Positions 22,444 to 31,599 of a stretch of 64,000 nucleotides of DNA are shown one piece after another. Positions within the stretch are counted from its first letter, which is position 1. Each line of letters opens with the position of its first letter. The position numbers and the translations under genes are program-made. The notes beneath the pieces were generated by a model. The model made no database searches, was not told the DNA's origin, and was given only the letters and a program-made list of their open reading frames with translations. Source of the stretch: Bradyrhizobium sp. Arg816 (GTDB lineage: Bacteria; Pseudomonadota; Alphaproteobacteria; Rhizobiales; Xanthobacteraceae); contig NZ_JAPRAQ010000023.1 in the NCBI RefSeq assembly GCF_029989365.1, positions 62,001-126,000 of the forward strand. The letters are read 5' to 3'.

Positions 22444-24108
22444 ATGAAACGCTTTGCGATGGCCGCGAGCCTCGTCATGCTTGCATCGACGTGTGCAAAC
22501 GCCCAGACTACCGAGCAGCTGGTCAAGGGTGCGACCGATACATCGAACGTTCTCAACTACGGGATGGGCTACAATCTGCAGCGCTTCTCGACGCTGAACC
22601 AGGTCAACAAGGACACCGTCAAGAATCTCGTCCCGGTCTGGAACTACAGTTTCAACGACGATCGCAGCGAGGAATCGCAGCCGCTGGTGTACCAGGGCGT
22701 GATCTACGTGACCTCGCACAACGCCACCATGGCGGTCGACGCCAAGACCGGCAAGCAGATCTGGAAATCCAAGATCGAGTATCCCGCCGAGACGCCGCGT
22801 ATCGTCTGCTGCGGCATCATCAACCGCGGCGCCGCCCTCTATGACGGCAAGGTCTTCCGCACCACGCTCGACGCCAACGTGATCGCGCTCGATGCCAAGG
22901 ACGGCAAGGAGCTGTGGCGGCAGAAGGCCGCCGACATCAAGGAAGGCTATTCGATGACGGTGGCGCCGCTGGTCGCCGACGGCGTCGTCATCACCGGCAT
23001 CTCCGGCGCCGAGTTCGGCACCCGCGGCTTCATCGACGGCTGGGATCCGGCGACGGGCAAGCATCTCTGGCGTACCCATTCGATCCCCTCGCCCGACGAG
23101 CCCGGTGGCGACACCTGGAAGGGCGACACCTGGAAGCTCGGCGGCGGCTCGACCTGGATCACCGGCTCCTACGACCCCGAGCTCAACACGGTCTATTGGG
23201 GCATCGGCAATCCCGGACCGTTCAACTCGGCGGTGCGTCCCGGCGACAACCTCTACACCTGCTCCGTGCTGGCGATGGATCCCAAGACCGGCAAGATCAA
23301 GTGGCACTACCAGTTCTCGCCGAACAATCCGTTCGACTATGACTCGGTGGCCGAGATGGTCCTCGCCGACATGAATGTCGAGGGCAAGCCGACCAAGGTG
23401 CTGATGGACGCCAACCGCAACGGCTTCTTCTACGTGCTCGACCGCACCAACGGAAAGCTGCTCGCGGCCAATCCTTACGTGAAGGTGAACTGGGCGACCG
23501 GCGTCGACATGAAGACCGGCAAGCCGATCGAGACCGACGTCACGAAGGACGCGCGCGACGGCAAGAAGGTCACCGTCTATCCGTCGATCCTCGGCGGCAA
23601 GAACTGGGAGCCGATGTCGTTCAATCCGCAGACCGGCCTCGCCTATGCCAACACGCTCGCCTTCGGCGGCAGGTACAAGACCGAGCCTGTCACCTTCAAG
23701 CAGGGCGAATGGTATCTCGGCATGGACCTCACCGACCTCTGGGAGTGGGGTGACGGCCCGCGCGGTCATCTGAAGGCGATCGATCCCATGACCGGCAAGG
23801 CCAAGTGGGAAGCGCCAAGCGACATCCCGCGCTTCTCGGGCGTGCTGTCGACCGCGGGCGGCGTCGTGTTCTCGGGCGCGCTGACCGGCGAGTTCGAGGC
23901 CTTCGATGCCGACACCGGCAAGAAGCTCTGGCAGTTCCAGACCGGCTCGGGCATCGAGGGACAGCCGGTGACCTGGCAGCAGGATGGCGTGCAGTACATT
24001 GCCGTCACCTCCGGCTATGGCGGCGTCTACTCGCTGTTCTCCGGCGACGAGCGGCTTGCCAAGGTGCCGCCTGGCGGCTCGCTGTGGGTTTTTGCGGTCA
24101 AGCAATAA
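22444..24108 (+). CDS. PQQ-dependent alcohol dehydrogenase, lanthanide type (ExaF/PedH-like)
   Basis: A 554-residue periplasmic quinoprotein. ATG 22444 follows GGGAGG and starts a signal peptide (MAASLVMLASTCANA). It has eight tryptophan-docking propeller blades (DAKTGKQIW, DAKDGKELW, DPATGKHLW, DADTGKKLW and others). The vicinal disulfide Cys122-Cys123 is present, the metal ligands include Glu190 (SGAEFG) and Asn256 (GIGNPG), and the catalytic Asp298 is followed by Tyr-Asp300 (PFDYD). The extra Asp marks lanthanide-dependent enzymes; calcium enzymes have Ala, Ser or Thr there. General shape and length are closer to ethanol dehydrogenases (ExaF, PedH) than to XoxF, so ethanol and other primary alcohols or aldehydes are likely substrates. 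A cytochrome c gene follows 10 bases later as electron acceptor. Confidence 0.9.
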   Translation: MKRFAMAASLVMLASTCANAQTTEQLVKGATDTSNVLNYGMGYNLQRFSTLNQVNKDTVKNLVPVWNYSFNDDRSEESQPLVYQGVIYVTSHNATMAVDAKTGKQIWKSKIEYPAETPRIVCCGIINRGAALYDGKVFRTTLDANVIALDAKDGKELWRQKAADIKEGYSMTVAPLVADGVVITGISGAEFGTRGFIDGWDPATGKHLWRTHSIPSPDEPGGDTWKGDTWKLGGGSTWITGSYDPELNTVYWGIGNPGPFNSAVRPGDNLYTCSVLAMDPKTGKIKWHYQFSPNNPFDYDSVAEMVLADMNVEGKPTKVLMDANRNGFFYVLDRTNGKLLAANPYVKVNWATGVDMKTGKPIETDVTKDARDGKKVTVYPSILGGKNWEPMSFNPQTGLAYANTLAFGGRYKTEPVTFKQGEWYLGMDLTDLWEWGDGPRGHLKAIDPMTGKAKWEAPSDIPRFSGVLSTAGGVVFSGALTGEFEAFDADTGKKLWQFQTGSGIEGQPVTWQQDGVQYIAVTSGYGGVYSLFSGDERLAKVPPGGSLWVFAVKQ

Positions 24109-24118
24109 CCACGGCCCG

Positions 24119-24475
24119 ATGCTGAAAGACATATCTCACAAGACGGTGGCGACGATCGCCACCGTCGCGGTGCTGACGGTCGCGCTTGCGGCGACCGTTC
24201 GTGCCGCGGACGATGCAACCGGCAATCCCGTGCAGGCACAGATCGACCATGGCAAGTCGACCTATGCTTCGAAATGCTCGCACTGCCACGGCCCCAACAT
24301 GATGAATTCCGGCACCATCACGCCGGACCTGCGCGCCTTTCCCGACGACAAGACGCGCTTCGTCACCACGGTGAAGAACGGCAAGAACAACAAGATGCCG
24401 CCCTGGGCCGACATTTTGAGCGACGACGAGATCGGCAATCTCTGGGCCTTCGTCTCGAGCCGGAGGAAGCCATGA
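24119..24475 (+). CDS. Periplasmic cytochrome c paired with the ExaF-like dehydrogenase
   Basis: A 118-residue class I c-type cytochrome. The signal peptide is VATIATVAVLTVALAATVRA. One heme-binding motif, CSHCH, lies near residue 61 in YASKCSHCHGPNMMN; the probable methionine ligand is in NNKMPPWAD near 98. The C-terminal helix DDEIGNLWAFVSSRR is typical of cytochrome c550-like electron carriers. ATG 24119 follows the dehydrogenase stop by ten bases, without a strong ribosome site, which suggests translational coupling. It should take electrons from the quinoprotein upstream and pass them to an oxidase. The stop codon overlaps the next gene. Confidence 0.9.
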   Translation: MLKDISHKTVATIATVAVLTVALAATVRAADDATGNPVQAQIDHGKSTYASKCSHCHGPNMMNSGTITPDLRAFPDDKTRFVTTVKNGKNNKMPPWADILSDDEIGNLWAFVSSRRKP

Positions 24476-25401
24476 GACGCTGGCTGATCGCGTGGAGCGT
24501 TGCCGCGATCCTCGCGGCGGCGACCACCGCCGCGCGCGCGGCCGACGAGCCGCTGAAGGTCTGCCTCGATGAGGATCGGCCTCCGCTCTCGGTGCATCAC
24601 AAGGGCAAGCCGGATTCAGGCTTCGACGTGCTGCTGGCGCAGGCGATCGCGGACCGGATCGGCCGGCCGCTGAAGATCCAGTGGTTCGAGAGCAAGCTGG
24701 ACGAGGATTCGAGCCCGCAGCTCGAGGCCAACGCCTTGCTCTCGGACGGGCGCTGCTCGCTGGTCGGTGGCTATGCGCTGACGACGGATTCCCTCGTCAA
24801 GCCCGGCATGAAGACGGCACGCTTGCCGGATTTCACCGGGGCCACGCGCGACGACCGGCGCCGCCGCGTCGCGCTCGGCGTGCTCGCGCCGAGCCAGCCT
24901 TACGTCTATTCGCCGATGACGGTGGTACTCGGGCCGAAAGCGCAGGGCCGCAAGATCGGCGACATCGGCGATCTCGCCGGCCTTCGCCTTGCGATCGAGA
25001 GCGGCTCGCTGGGCGATGCCATCCTGATGACCTTCGACAAGGGCCGCCTGATCGACAGCATCACCCATCTCGTCACCGGCCGCGACGATCTCCTCGGCGC
25101 GCTCCAGCGCGGCGACTATGACGCGACGCTGATCGACCTCGGCCGCTTCGATGCCCACCGCGCCGCGCATCCCGACACGACGATCACCGCGTCGGGCTAT
25201 TATTATCCGATCGGCGCCAATCGCGGCTATGTCGGGCTCGCCAGCGACGGCGCACTGATCGACGCGGTCAACAAGGCGCTGACCAGCCTTGCCGCCGAGG
25301 GCAAGATCGCCGAATTCGGCAAGCAGGCCGGCCTCACCTATCTGCCGCCGCGCGAGCCTGCGGTGCTCGGCGATGTCTGGGCGAAGATCATTCAAAGGTG
25401 A
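24472..25401 (+). CDS. Quinoprotein-associated family 3 solute-binding protein
   Basis: A 309-residue exported protein of the extracellular solute-binding family 3. ATG 24472 overlaps the cytochrome stop (ATGA) and follows GGAGG. The signal peptide is LIAWSVAAILAAATTAARAA. The mature start EPLKVCLDEDRPPLSVHH, the GFDVLLAQAIADRIGRPL helix, DLAGLRLAIESGSLGD and the ALQRGDYDATLIDLGRFD hinge are family traits. It forms an operon with a PQQ dehydrogenase and cytochrome c, the same order as xoxF-G-J or exaA-associated triads, so it may serve as a MoxJ/XoxJ-like maturation factor for the ExaF-like enzyme rather than as a transporter part. No permease is nearby. Its cysteines (CLDED and the GRCSLVGG segment) could form a disulfide. 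Confidence 0.85.
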   Translation: MRRWLIAWSVAAILAAATTAARAADEPLKVCLDEDRPPLSVHHKGKPDSGFDVLLAQAIADRIGRPLKIQWFESKLDEDSSPQLEANALLSDGRCSLVGGYALTTDSLVKPGMKTARLPDFTGATRDDRRRRVALGVLAPSQPYVYSPMTVVLGPKAQGRKIGDIGDLAGLRLAIESGSLGDAILMTFDKGRLIDSITHLVTGRDDLLGALQRGDYDATLIDLGRFDAHRAAHPDTTITASGYYYPIGANRGYVGLASDGALIDAVNKALTSLAAEGKIAEFGKQAGLTYLPPREPAVLGDVWAKIIQR

Positions 25402-25450
25402 CGGTCGTCCGACGCGGGGAGCGGTGGCGGGCGAGCGTATCCATTTACTC

Positions 25451-25484
25451 CGCTGTCATGCCCGCGACGCGGGCGATGACAGCG
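25451..25484. terminator. Hairpin after the ExaF-like operon
   Basis: CGCTGTCATGCCCGC is followed after GAC by GCGGGCGATGACAGCG, a nearly perfect inverted repeat with a 3-base loop. It lies 50 bases after the operon stop codon and probably ends its transcript; similar sequences also occur as dispersed rhizobial palindromes. Confidence 0.55.
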
Positions 25485-25546
25485 AGGGTGTGGCGTGGCC
25501 GTCGCCTCACGCGCTAAGGTGCGGGCGTTGTCCGGCGCTACGCGTC

Positions 25547-26596
25547 ATGCTTCATCCGCCCCTTTGGTGCCCCGTGAATTCCCCGACCATCCCTTCTGCC
25601 ACAAACTTGCGCGATCTCCTCTCCCGCGAAGTCAAGACCAGCGAGCTCCTGCGCGCGCTGATCGTCGTCGGCCCGATGGTCGCCGCCTATTTCATCTCGC
25701 GCGAGACGGCGCTGCTGAACCTGGGGCTCGTCGCGGTCTCGCTGCTTATTCCGGCGCTCAGGCAGCACTTTCCGCCAAAAGTCGTCGCGTGGCATTATCT
25801 CGCCATTCTCGTCACCTTTGCCGCGCTATTCCTTGCAGCTCCGGTCAAGCCGCTATTCGTGGTGCTGACGGCACTCGCCGGCTTCCTTGCGGTGGCGGGG
25901 ACGCGCTATGGCGAACATTTCCGTACGCTCGGGAATTGGGTGTTCATCCCCGCTGTCTATCTCGCCTGCGAGGTGCGGGAGGGCGTGAGCGCCGCGGAAG
26001 CGATACGTCATGCCGGCGTGATCGTCGCCTCCTCTCCGATCGCGCTGGCGCTCGTCTGCGCTATCCAGATTTACGACCAGCGGCTGCGCGGCAATGCCGC
26101 GACCTCGTTCGGACCGCCCGCGGCCGAATGGTTTCTGCCCGCAGCAGCAACCGCCATGGCGGTCTTTGCCGCAGCCGCCCTGGTCGAGATCTTCAACCTC
26201 GCGCAGGGGCAATGGGTGATGTGGTCGGCCGCAAGCGTCGTGGTCGGCGACCTCACAGCGTCCACCGGCAAGCTGAAGCAGCGGGCGATCGGCGCCTTCG
26301 TCGGCGTGCCGCTCGGCTTTCTCGCGGGCCTTGCCCTGCCGCAAAGCCGCGTCGGCTACGCCATCGCGATTCTCGCGGCCACGCTCACGCTGATCTCGTT
26401 CTCCCGCTACATCGTCGGCTTCGGCCTTCGCTGCTTCTTCATCGCGCTCGCCGCGTCCTTTGCCGGCGGCGCCAGCGGCATCGCCGAGGAGCGCATCGTC
26501 AACGTGCTGATCGGTGGCACGTTCGGCCTGATTGCGGTGGCCCTGACCGAGATCGTCTGGCTGCGCGTCATGCGGAAGACCCGATCGCCCGGATGA
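25547..26596 (+). CDS. FUSC-type inner-membrane protein
   Basis: About 349 residues with ten or so hydrophobic segments in two blocks: LLRALIVVGPMVAAYFI, LLNLGLVAVSLLIPAL, YLAILVTFAALFLAAP and LFVVLTALAGFLAVAG in the first, and FLPAAATAMAVFAAAALVE, VGVPLGFLAGLALPQ, YAIAILAATLTLISF and VLIGGTFGLIAVALTEIVW in the second. The QWVMWSAASVVVGDLTASTGKLKQR stretch (in parts) with a Gly-rich turn and following helix is the motif of the FUSC/aromatic-acid-exporter (AaeB-like) superfamily. ATG 25547 is chosen; GTG 25574 is also possible, neither has a clear ribosome site. It could export small organic acids. It is not evidently linked to methanol oxidation. Confidence 0.75.
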   Translation: MLHPPLWCPVNSPTIPSATNLRDLLSREVKTSELLRALIVVGPMVAAYFISRETALLNLGLVAVSLLIPALRQHFPPKVVAWHYLAILVTFAALFLAAPVKPLFVVLTALAGFLAVAGTRYGEHFRTLGNWVFIPAVYLACEVREGVSAAEAIRHAGVIVASSPIALALVCAIQIYDQRLRGNAATSFGPPAAEWFLPAAATAMAVFAAAALVEIFNLAQGQWVMWSAASVVVGDLTASTGKLKQRAIGAFVGVPLGFLAGLALPQSRVGYAIAILAATLTLISFSRYIVGFGLRCFFIALAASFAGGASGIAEERIVNVLIGGTFGLIAVALTEIVWLRVMRKTRSPG

Positions 26597-26696
26597 CGCG
26601 CAAATGGGCACCGCGCGGCCTTGTCGAATGCGCCAATCTGTCTCGCCTACCACCTCAGCCTGATGCAGTAGGGTCGGCAAAAATCAGGAGGGAATC

Positions 26697-27686
26697 ATGC
26701 CCGCAAAATTCGATCGCCGCCACTTCATCGCCGCCGGTACCAGTGCACTCGCGATGCCCTTCGTCGCGCGCGGCGCCTTGGCGCAGGCCGCGTGGCCGTC
26801 CCGTCAGATTCGTATGATCTGCAGCTATCCCGCCGGCGGACAGACCGATTTGCTCGCGCGCGCCTATGGCGAATTCATCTCCAAGCAGGTCGGCAAGACC
26901 GTCGTCGTCGAGAACAAGCCCGGCGCCTCCGGCGCGATCGGCACCGCCGAGGTCGCACGCGCCGAGCCCGACGGCCACACCATTCTGTGCTCGATCTCGA
27001 CCACCTACATCATGAACCGGGTCGTGATGAAGAATCCCGGCTACGACATGGACAAGGATCTGACGCTGGTCAGCGTCATTCCGGGCGCCGGCCTGTTGCT
27101 GGTCGCGAACCCCAAGACCGGGGTCAAGACGCTGGAGGATTTCGTCGCCTTCGCGCGCAAGAGTGGCAAGGTCAACTTCGGCACCTATAGCGCGGGCTCG
27201 GCCCCGCACATGACGATCAACGAGCTCAACAAGCAGTACGGTCTTTCCATCGAGCCGGTTCACTACCGCGGCGAAGCGCCGATGTGGACAGGGATGCTGG
27301 AAGGCACGCTCGATGCCGCAATGGGCAGCTACACGGCGGCGCAGTCCGTCCTGCAAAGCGACCGTGGCACCGTGTTCGCCGTGCATTCGAAGAAGGTCGA
27401 CGCGATCCCCGCCATCAAGACCCTCCCGGAGCAGGGCGCAACGTCAAAATTCTTCACCGTGAGCGGCTTCTCCGGCTGGGCCGTGCCGAAGGCGACGCCG
27501 CAGCCGGTGGTCGACCGCCTGGCGGAGCTCTGCGTCGCCGCCAACAGCGATCCGAAGGTGAAGGAGGTTCTCGCGACCTTCGTGCTCGAGCCGGCCATCG
27601 GCTTCAAGGAGACCAATGCCCTGTATCAGCGCGAGTTGCCGATCTGGATCGAGAGCGCGCGGTCGCTCGGCCTCGAGCCGGCCTGA
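26697..27686 (+). CDS. Tripartite tricarboxylate transporter substrate-binding protein (TctC/Bug family)
   Basis: A 329-residue periplasmic binding protein. ATG 26697 follows AGGAGGG. The N terminus has a twin-arginine-like signal (DRRHFIAAGTSALAMPFVARGALAQ in parts). Bug-family motifs are IRMICSYPAGGQTDLLARA near residue 40, VVENKPGASGAIGTAEVARA near 70, EPDGHTILCSISTTY near 92, and FGTYSAGSAPHMTINEL near 160. Ligands in this family are mostly carboxylic acids. There is no tctA or tctB nearby, as is common for the many orphan Bug proteins of beta- and alphaproteobacteria. Its relation to surrounding genes is unclear. Confidence 0.88.
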   Translation: MPAKFDRRHFIAAGTSALAMPFVARGALAQAAWPSRQIRMICSYPAGGQTDLLARAYGEFISKQVGKTVVVENKPGASGAIGTAEVARAEPDGHTILCSISTTYIMNRVVMKNPGYDMDKDLTLVSVIPGAGLLLVANPKTGVKTLEDFVAFARKSGKVNFGTYSAGSAPHMTINELNKQYGLSIEPVHYRGEAPMWTGMLEGTLDAAMGSYTAAQSVLQSDRGTVFAVHSKKVDAIPAIKTLPEQGATSKFFTVSGFSGWAVPKATPQPVVDRLAELCVAANSDPKVKEVLATFVLEPAIGFKETNALYQRELPIWIESARSLGLEPA

Positions 27687-27821
27687 ACCTTGCGCGGCGC
27701 GCGGGGCCGTCCCATCGCAACCCGGCATCCGACCAAAGCCTAGTGTCGGAACCGCATTTTCCCGCTATGATTGTGCGCCGGTGCCGGCCCCCCTCACCGG
27801 CGGACAAGAAAGGCCGATCGC

Positions 27822-28247
27822 ATGACACCGGATGGCGTCGCCGTTGCCGTCATGATCATCCTGCTCTTTCCGATGGGCTATTTCACGCTGGCCTCGCCCG
27901 CCTTCCTGCTGGTGAAGCTCGATATCCAGCCCGTCACCCAGCTATTGCGTGGGATGTTCAACGCCCATTTTCTGGTGATGCGCGTGGCCGGCGTGATCGG
28001 GACGCTGGCTTTCCTGCTCGACGGCCGCCTGGTCGCCGCGATCGGCGTTGGCCTGCTTACAGCCTTGGCCATATGGGGGCGCGGCTGGTTCATGCAACGG
28101 ATCGACGACCAGCTCAGAGCGAGGGACGCTGGCGATACTGAAGCCCTGCACCGGCTGCGCCGGCTGCATTGGAGCGGCATGCTGGGCAACGCGGTGCTGC
28201 TCGTCGCTCTCGTGACCAGCATTCCCTACGTCGCCATATCGGCCTGA
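27822..28247 (+). CDS. Small integral membrane protein, unknown
   Basis: A 141-residue protein from ATG 27822 with four hydrophobic segments: VAVAVMIILLFPMGYFTLA, VMRVAGVIGTLAFLLDG, LVAAIGVGLLTALAIWG and MLGNAVLLVALVTSIPYVA. Between the third and fourth is a charged loop (RIDDQLRARDAGDTEALHRLRRLHW in parts) with a His between arginines. Size and layout recall the DUF1772/DUF4149-like four-helix proteins, which have no proven role. It stands alone 135 bases after the TctC gene and converges on the AraC regulator. Function not assigned. Confidence 0.65.
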   Translation: MTPDGVAVAVMIILLFPMGYFTLASPAFLLVKLDIQPVTQLLRGMFNAHFLVMRVAGVIGTLAFLLDGRLVAAIGVGLLTALAIWGRGWFMQRIDDQLRARDAGDTEALHRLRRLHWSGMLGNAVLLVALVTSIPYVAISA

Positions 28248-28287
28248 GAGATATCGCCCCGCGGCCTGCGCCGGCTGTGGCGCTCGC

Positions 28288-29256
28288 CTAATGCTCGCCC
28301 GAGGCGGCGGCGCCCTGCTGGGCCTTGTGGATCGAGGACGGCACCACGCCAAAATATTTCCGGAACACGCGGCTGAAATGCGATGAGCTGGAGAAGCCCC
28401 AGGAGAAGGCGACGTCGGTGATGGTCTTGCCGCCGTGCGCCTCGAGCTCCTGGCGGCAATTCTGCAAGCGCGCCTGCCAGATGTAGTCGCTCACCGTGGT
28501 GCCGCGCTCGGAGAACAGCATGTGCAGATAGCGCTTGGAGCAGCCGAGCTCGGCGGAGATCTGGTCGATGCACAGATCCGGATCGCGCAGGTGCTCGCGG
28601 ATGAAGAATTGCGCGCGCACATACATCGCCTCGGGCCCGACGCGATCGAACATCGTGTCCGCTTCGCGCAACGGCAGCAGCAAGAGGTCGATCAGCGAAT
28701 CGGCGACACCGACCGCGCTGTTCGCCGAGAGCTTGGCCGCCTCGTCGAAGGTGGCATGGACGAAATCATGGGCGATCCTCCCCGTCCCGGTCTTCGCCGA
28801 CAATTTGCAGGCCGGCATCCGCTGCGACGGGAATCCGCGGTCGCGCAGCAAGGCCTTCGGCACGATCACCACGTCGTGGCGGGTGAAGGCGGGGCTGATG
28901 ATCGAATGCGGACAGGAGACGTCATAGGCGATGATGTCGCCCGGGTTCAGCTCGATATGGCGGCCCTCCTGCTCGAAATAGGACACGCCGTAGGTCTGGA
29001 AGTGGATCTTGATGTACGGGTGTTCATTGGCCTTGGCGCGCGCCAGCGTGTGCGCGATGCGATGCTGGCTGACCTCGATCTGGCAGAGCTTCAGACGCGA
29101 GACGCTTGTGTAGTCGATGCGGCCCTCGAGCGAGGACGCCTCGAGCGGATCGACGTCGAAATGCCCACACAGGCTTGTCAGCCCGTCGATCCAGCTCTGG
29201 ATCTGCCGCTTCGGCGTCAAACCGGTCGTCGAGAGCGTGTGAATGGTGTCGGACAT
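28288..29256 (-). CDS. AraC-family transcriptional regulator divergent from xoxF
   Basis: A 322-residue regulator, with ATG 29256 chosen (ATG 29277 would add seven residues; ribosome sites are weak for both). The N-terminal half has a cupin-like ligand domain of the AraC_binding_2 type, with YIKIHFQTYGVSYFEQEGR and GDIIAYDVSCPHSI. The C-terminal half has two helix-turn-helix units: CIDQISAELGCSKRYLHMLF near residue 240 and ITDVAFSWGFSSSSHFSRVF near 290, ending FRKYFGVVPSS, the family fingerprint. It is transcribed away from xoxF with about 510 bases between them, so it is a candidate controller of the xoxFG-flhA-gfa operon. Its effector could be an alcohol, aldehyde or lanthanide signal; none is shown by sequence. 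Confidence 0.85.
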   Translation of the reverse strand: MSDTIHTLSTTGLTPKRQIQSWIDGLTSLCGHFDVDPLEASSLEGRIDYTSVSRLKLCQIEVSQHRIAHTLARAKANEHPYIKIHFQTYGVSYFEQEGRHIELNPGDIIAYDVSCPHSIISPAFTRHDVVIVPKALLRDRGFPSQRMPACKLSAKTGTGRIAHDFVHATFDEAAKLSANSAVGVADSLIDLLLLPLREADTMFDRVGPEAMYVRAQFFIREHLRDPDLCIDQISAELGCSKRYLHMLFSERGTTVSDYIWQARLQNCRQELEAHGGKTITDVAFSWGFSSSSHFSRVFRKYFGVVPSSIHKAQQGAAASGEH

Positions 29257-29769
29257 TAATCCAGCCGCTGGTTTCATCTGGAGATTCGACGCGAATCGCA
29301 ACCAGCGCTGCCGGAGCCCTCAGCCATGATTGCGTGACGTTTACCTCGAATTTGAGCGGTCTGTTGAAACGAGCGCGATCGTTCCATTGCCACCCTTGAC
29401 GGTTAATCCTCCGCCTTAGTTGCAGCGCCGTCAAGGGGAACCTGAGCGCCAAGGCAGTCGCGAAGCCGCGCGGAAGCCGCTGAATTCGCTACTGCAAAAT
29501 CAAAAACTTCGCGTCCGTGCGCTGTCGAGCAAACCGGCTTCCCTCTTGGGCAAGTTTCCCGATGACGAAGTCGTTAGGGATTGCGGCAGGAACAACAAGA
29601 ACGGGCCTCTCCTGCACGTGGACCCGTAGCTCTCATCCGGAGGAGGACACAGCACAGCATCGTTTCTGGTCCCAAACGTGACCGCCCTGCACGAGCAGAC
29701 GCCGGACGAGAAGCCCGGTGATTAAGCAATGCTTCGGAAACAATAAACGAGACCAACGGAGGAATGACT
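29257..29769. promoter_or_regulatory. Long upstream region of xoxF
   Basis: A 513-base region without convincing coding potential between the divergent AraC gene and xoxF. It should contain both promoters and an untypically long leader. TTCCCGATG at 29556-29564 repeats a 9-base word found in the TonB receptor leader (3288-3296). GGAGG at 29758-29762 is the ribosome site: it is one base from ATG 29764 and seven from ATG 29770, which decides for the latter. No clear -35/-10 pair could be fixed. Confidence 0.45.
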
Positions 29770-31581
29770 ATGCGCAAGGTGCTACTGGCGACCTTTCTTG
29801 GCTCCGCGGCGGCTCTCGCCGTCGGGAGCGCGTCAGCCAATGACGAAGTGCTCAAAATGTCCCAGAATCCCAAGGATTGGGTCATTCCGGCAGGCGACTA
29901 TGCCAGCACTCGCTATTCCAAGCTGAACCAGATCAACGCACAAAACGTCGGCAAGCTCCAGGTTGCCTGGACCTTCTCGACCGGCGTGCTGCGCGGCCAC
30001 GAAGGCGGCCCGCTGATCATCGGCAACACGATGTACGTCCACACGCCGTTCCCGAACAAGGTCTACGCTCTTGACCTTTCCAACGAGAACAAGATCATCT
30101 GGAAGTACGAGCCGAAGCAGGATCCGAACGTCATCCCGGTGATGTGCTGCGACACGGTCAACCGCGGCCTCGCTTATGGCGACGGCAAGATCATCCTGCA
30201 CCAGGCCGACACCACTCTGGTTGCGCTCGACGCCAAGACCGGCCAGGTCGCCTGGTCTGTGAAGAACGGCGATCCTACTAAGGGCGAAACCGGAACCTCT
30301 GCGGCGCTCGTCGTCAAGGACAAGGTCCTGGTTGGCATTTCCGGTGGCGAGTTTGGCGTCCAGGCTCACATGACGGCTTACGATCTCAAAACGGGCAAGT
30401 TGGCTTGGCGCGGTTACTCGGAAGGCCCTGATGATCAAATCTTGGTCGATGCCGAGAAGACCACCGCTCTCGGCAAGCCGGTCGGCAAGGACTCCAGCCT
30501 CAAGACCTGGCAGGGTGATCAGTGGAAGATTGGCGGCGGCGCCACCTGGGGCTGGATCTCCTATGATCCTGAGCTGAACCTGATCTATTACGGATCAGGC
30601 AATCCCTCGACCTGGAATCCGAAGCAACGTCCGGGCGACAACAAATGGTCGATGACGATTTGGGCCCGCAATCCCGACACCGGCATGGCCAAGTGGGTCT
30701 ACCAGATGACGCCGCACGATGAGTGGGACTATGACGGCGTCAACGAGATGATCCTCTCGGATCAGCAGATCAACGGCCAGCCCCGCAAGCTGCTGACGCA
30801 TTTCGATCGTAACGGCCTCGGCTACACGATGGATCGCGCCACCGGCGAGCTGCTGGTTGCCGAGAAGTTCGATCCGAAGGTGAACTGGACCTCCGGCGTC
30901 GACATGGACAAGAACTCACCGACCTATGGCCGCCCGAAGGTTCTCGACGCGGCCTCGACCGAAAAGGGCGGCGAGGATCATAACACCAAGGGCATCTGCC
31001 CGGCCGCGCTCGGTACCAAGGACGAGCAGCCGGCAGCCTACTCGCCGGACACGCAGCTGTTCTACGTTCCGACCAACCACGTCTGCATGGACTACGAACC
31101 GTTCAAGGTGAGCTACACCGCGGGCCAGCCCTATGTGGGTGCGACGCTCTCGATGTATCCGCCGCAGGGTGAAACCCACATGGGTAATTTCATCGCCTGG
31201 GACGGCAAGACCGGCAAGATCGTCTGGTCGAACAAGGAGCAGTTCTCGGTCTGGTCGGGCGCGCTCGCAACCGCCGGCGGCGTGGTGTTCTACGGCACGC
31301 TCGAAGGCTACCTGAAGGCGGTCGACGCCAAGTCCGGCAAGGAGCTTTACAAGTTCAAGACTCCCTCCGGCATCATCGGCAACGTCACGACCTATGAGAA
31401 CGGCGGCAAGCAGTACGTCGCAGTGCTCTCCGGCGTGGGCGGCTGGGCCGGCATCGGTCTGGCAGCGGGTCTGACCGATCCGACCGCCGGTCTCGGCGCA
31501 GTCGGTGGCTACGCGGCCCTCAGCAACTACACGGCACTCGGCGGTACGCTGACCGTGTTCTCGCTGCCCGCGGCGAACTAG
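29770..31581 (+). CDS. xoxF: Lanthanide-dependent methanol dehydrogenase XoxF
   Basis: A 603-residue periplasmic quinoprotein that oxidises methanol to formaldehyde or formate with PQQ and a light lanthanide. Signal peptide about 1-23 (LLATFLGSAAALAVGSASA). The vicinal disulfide is Cys126-Cys127 (MCCDTVNRG), metal and cofactor ligands include Glu194 (SGGEFG) and Asn278 (GSGNPS), catalytic Asp320 is followed by Tyr-Asp322 (DEWDYDG), the lanthanide-coordinating extra Asp that is Ala in MxaF. The propeller docking motifs and the C-terminal GGWAGIGLAAGLTDPTAG segment are those of XoxF clade 5. ATG 29770 is preferred over 29764 because of ribosome-site spacing. xoxG, flhA and gfa follow on the same strand, forming a methanol-to-S-formylglutathione route. 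No mxaI is present. Confidence 0.97.
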   Translation: MRKVLLATFLGSAAALAVGSASANDEVLKMSQNPKDWVIPAGDYASTRYSKLNQINAQNVGKLQVAWTFSTGVLRGHEGGPLIIGNTMYVHTPFPNKVYALDLSNENKIIWKYEPKQDPNVIPVMCCDTVNRGLAYGDGKIILHQADTTLVALDAKTGQVAWSVKNGDPTKGETGTSAALVVKDKVLVGISGGEFGVQAHMTAYDLKTGKLAWRGYSEGPDDQILVDAEKTTALGKPVGKDSSLKTWQGDQWKIGGGATWGWISYDPELNLIYYGSGNPSTWNPKQRPGDNKWSMTIWARNPDTGMAKWVYQMTPHDEWDYDGVNEMILSDQQINGQPRKLLTHFDRNGLGYTMDRATGELLVAEKFDPKVNWTSGVDMDKNSPTYGRPKVLDAASTEKGGEDHNTKGICPAALGTKDEQPAAYSPDTQLFYVPTNHVCMDYEPFKVSYTAGQPYVGATLSMYPPQGETHMGNFIAWDGKTGKIVWSNKEQFSVWSGALATAGGVVFYGTLEGYLKAVDAKSGKELYKFKTPSGIIGNVTTYENGGKQYVAVLSGVGGWAGIGLAAGLTDPTAGLGAVGGYAALSNYTALGGTLTVFSLPAAN

Positions 31582-31599
31582 CCCACCCTTCGTGTCGCT

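Noticed and set aside
29770..31581. Calcium-dependent methanol dehydrogenase MxaF
   Set aside because: The Asp two residues after the catalytic Asp is present (MxaF has Ala) and no mxaI gene follows.
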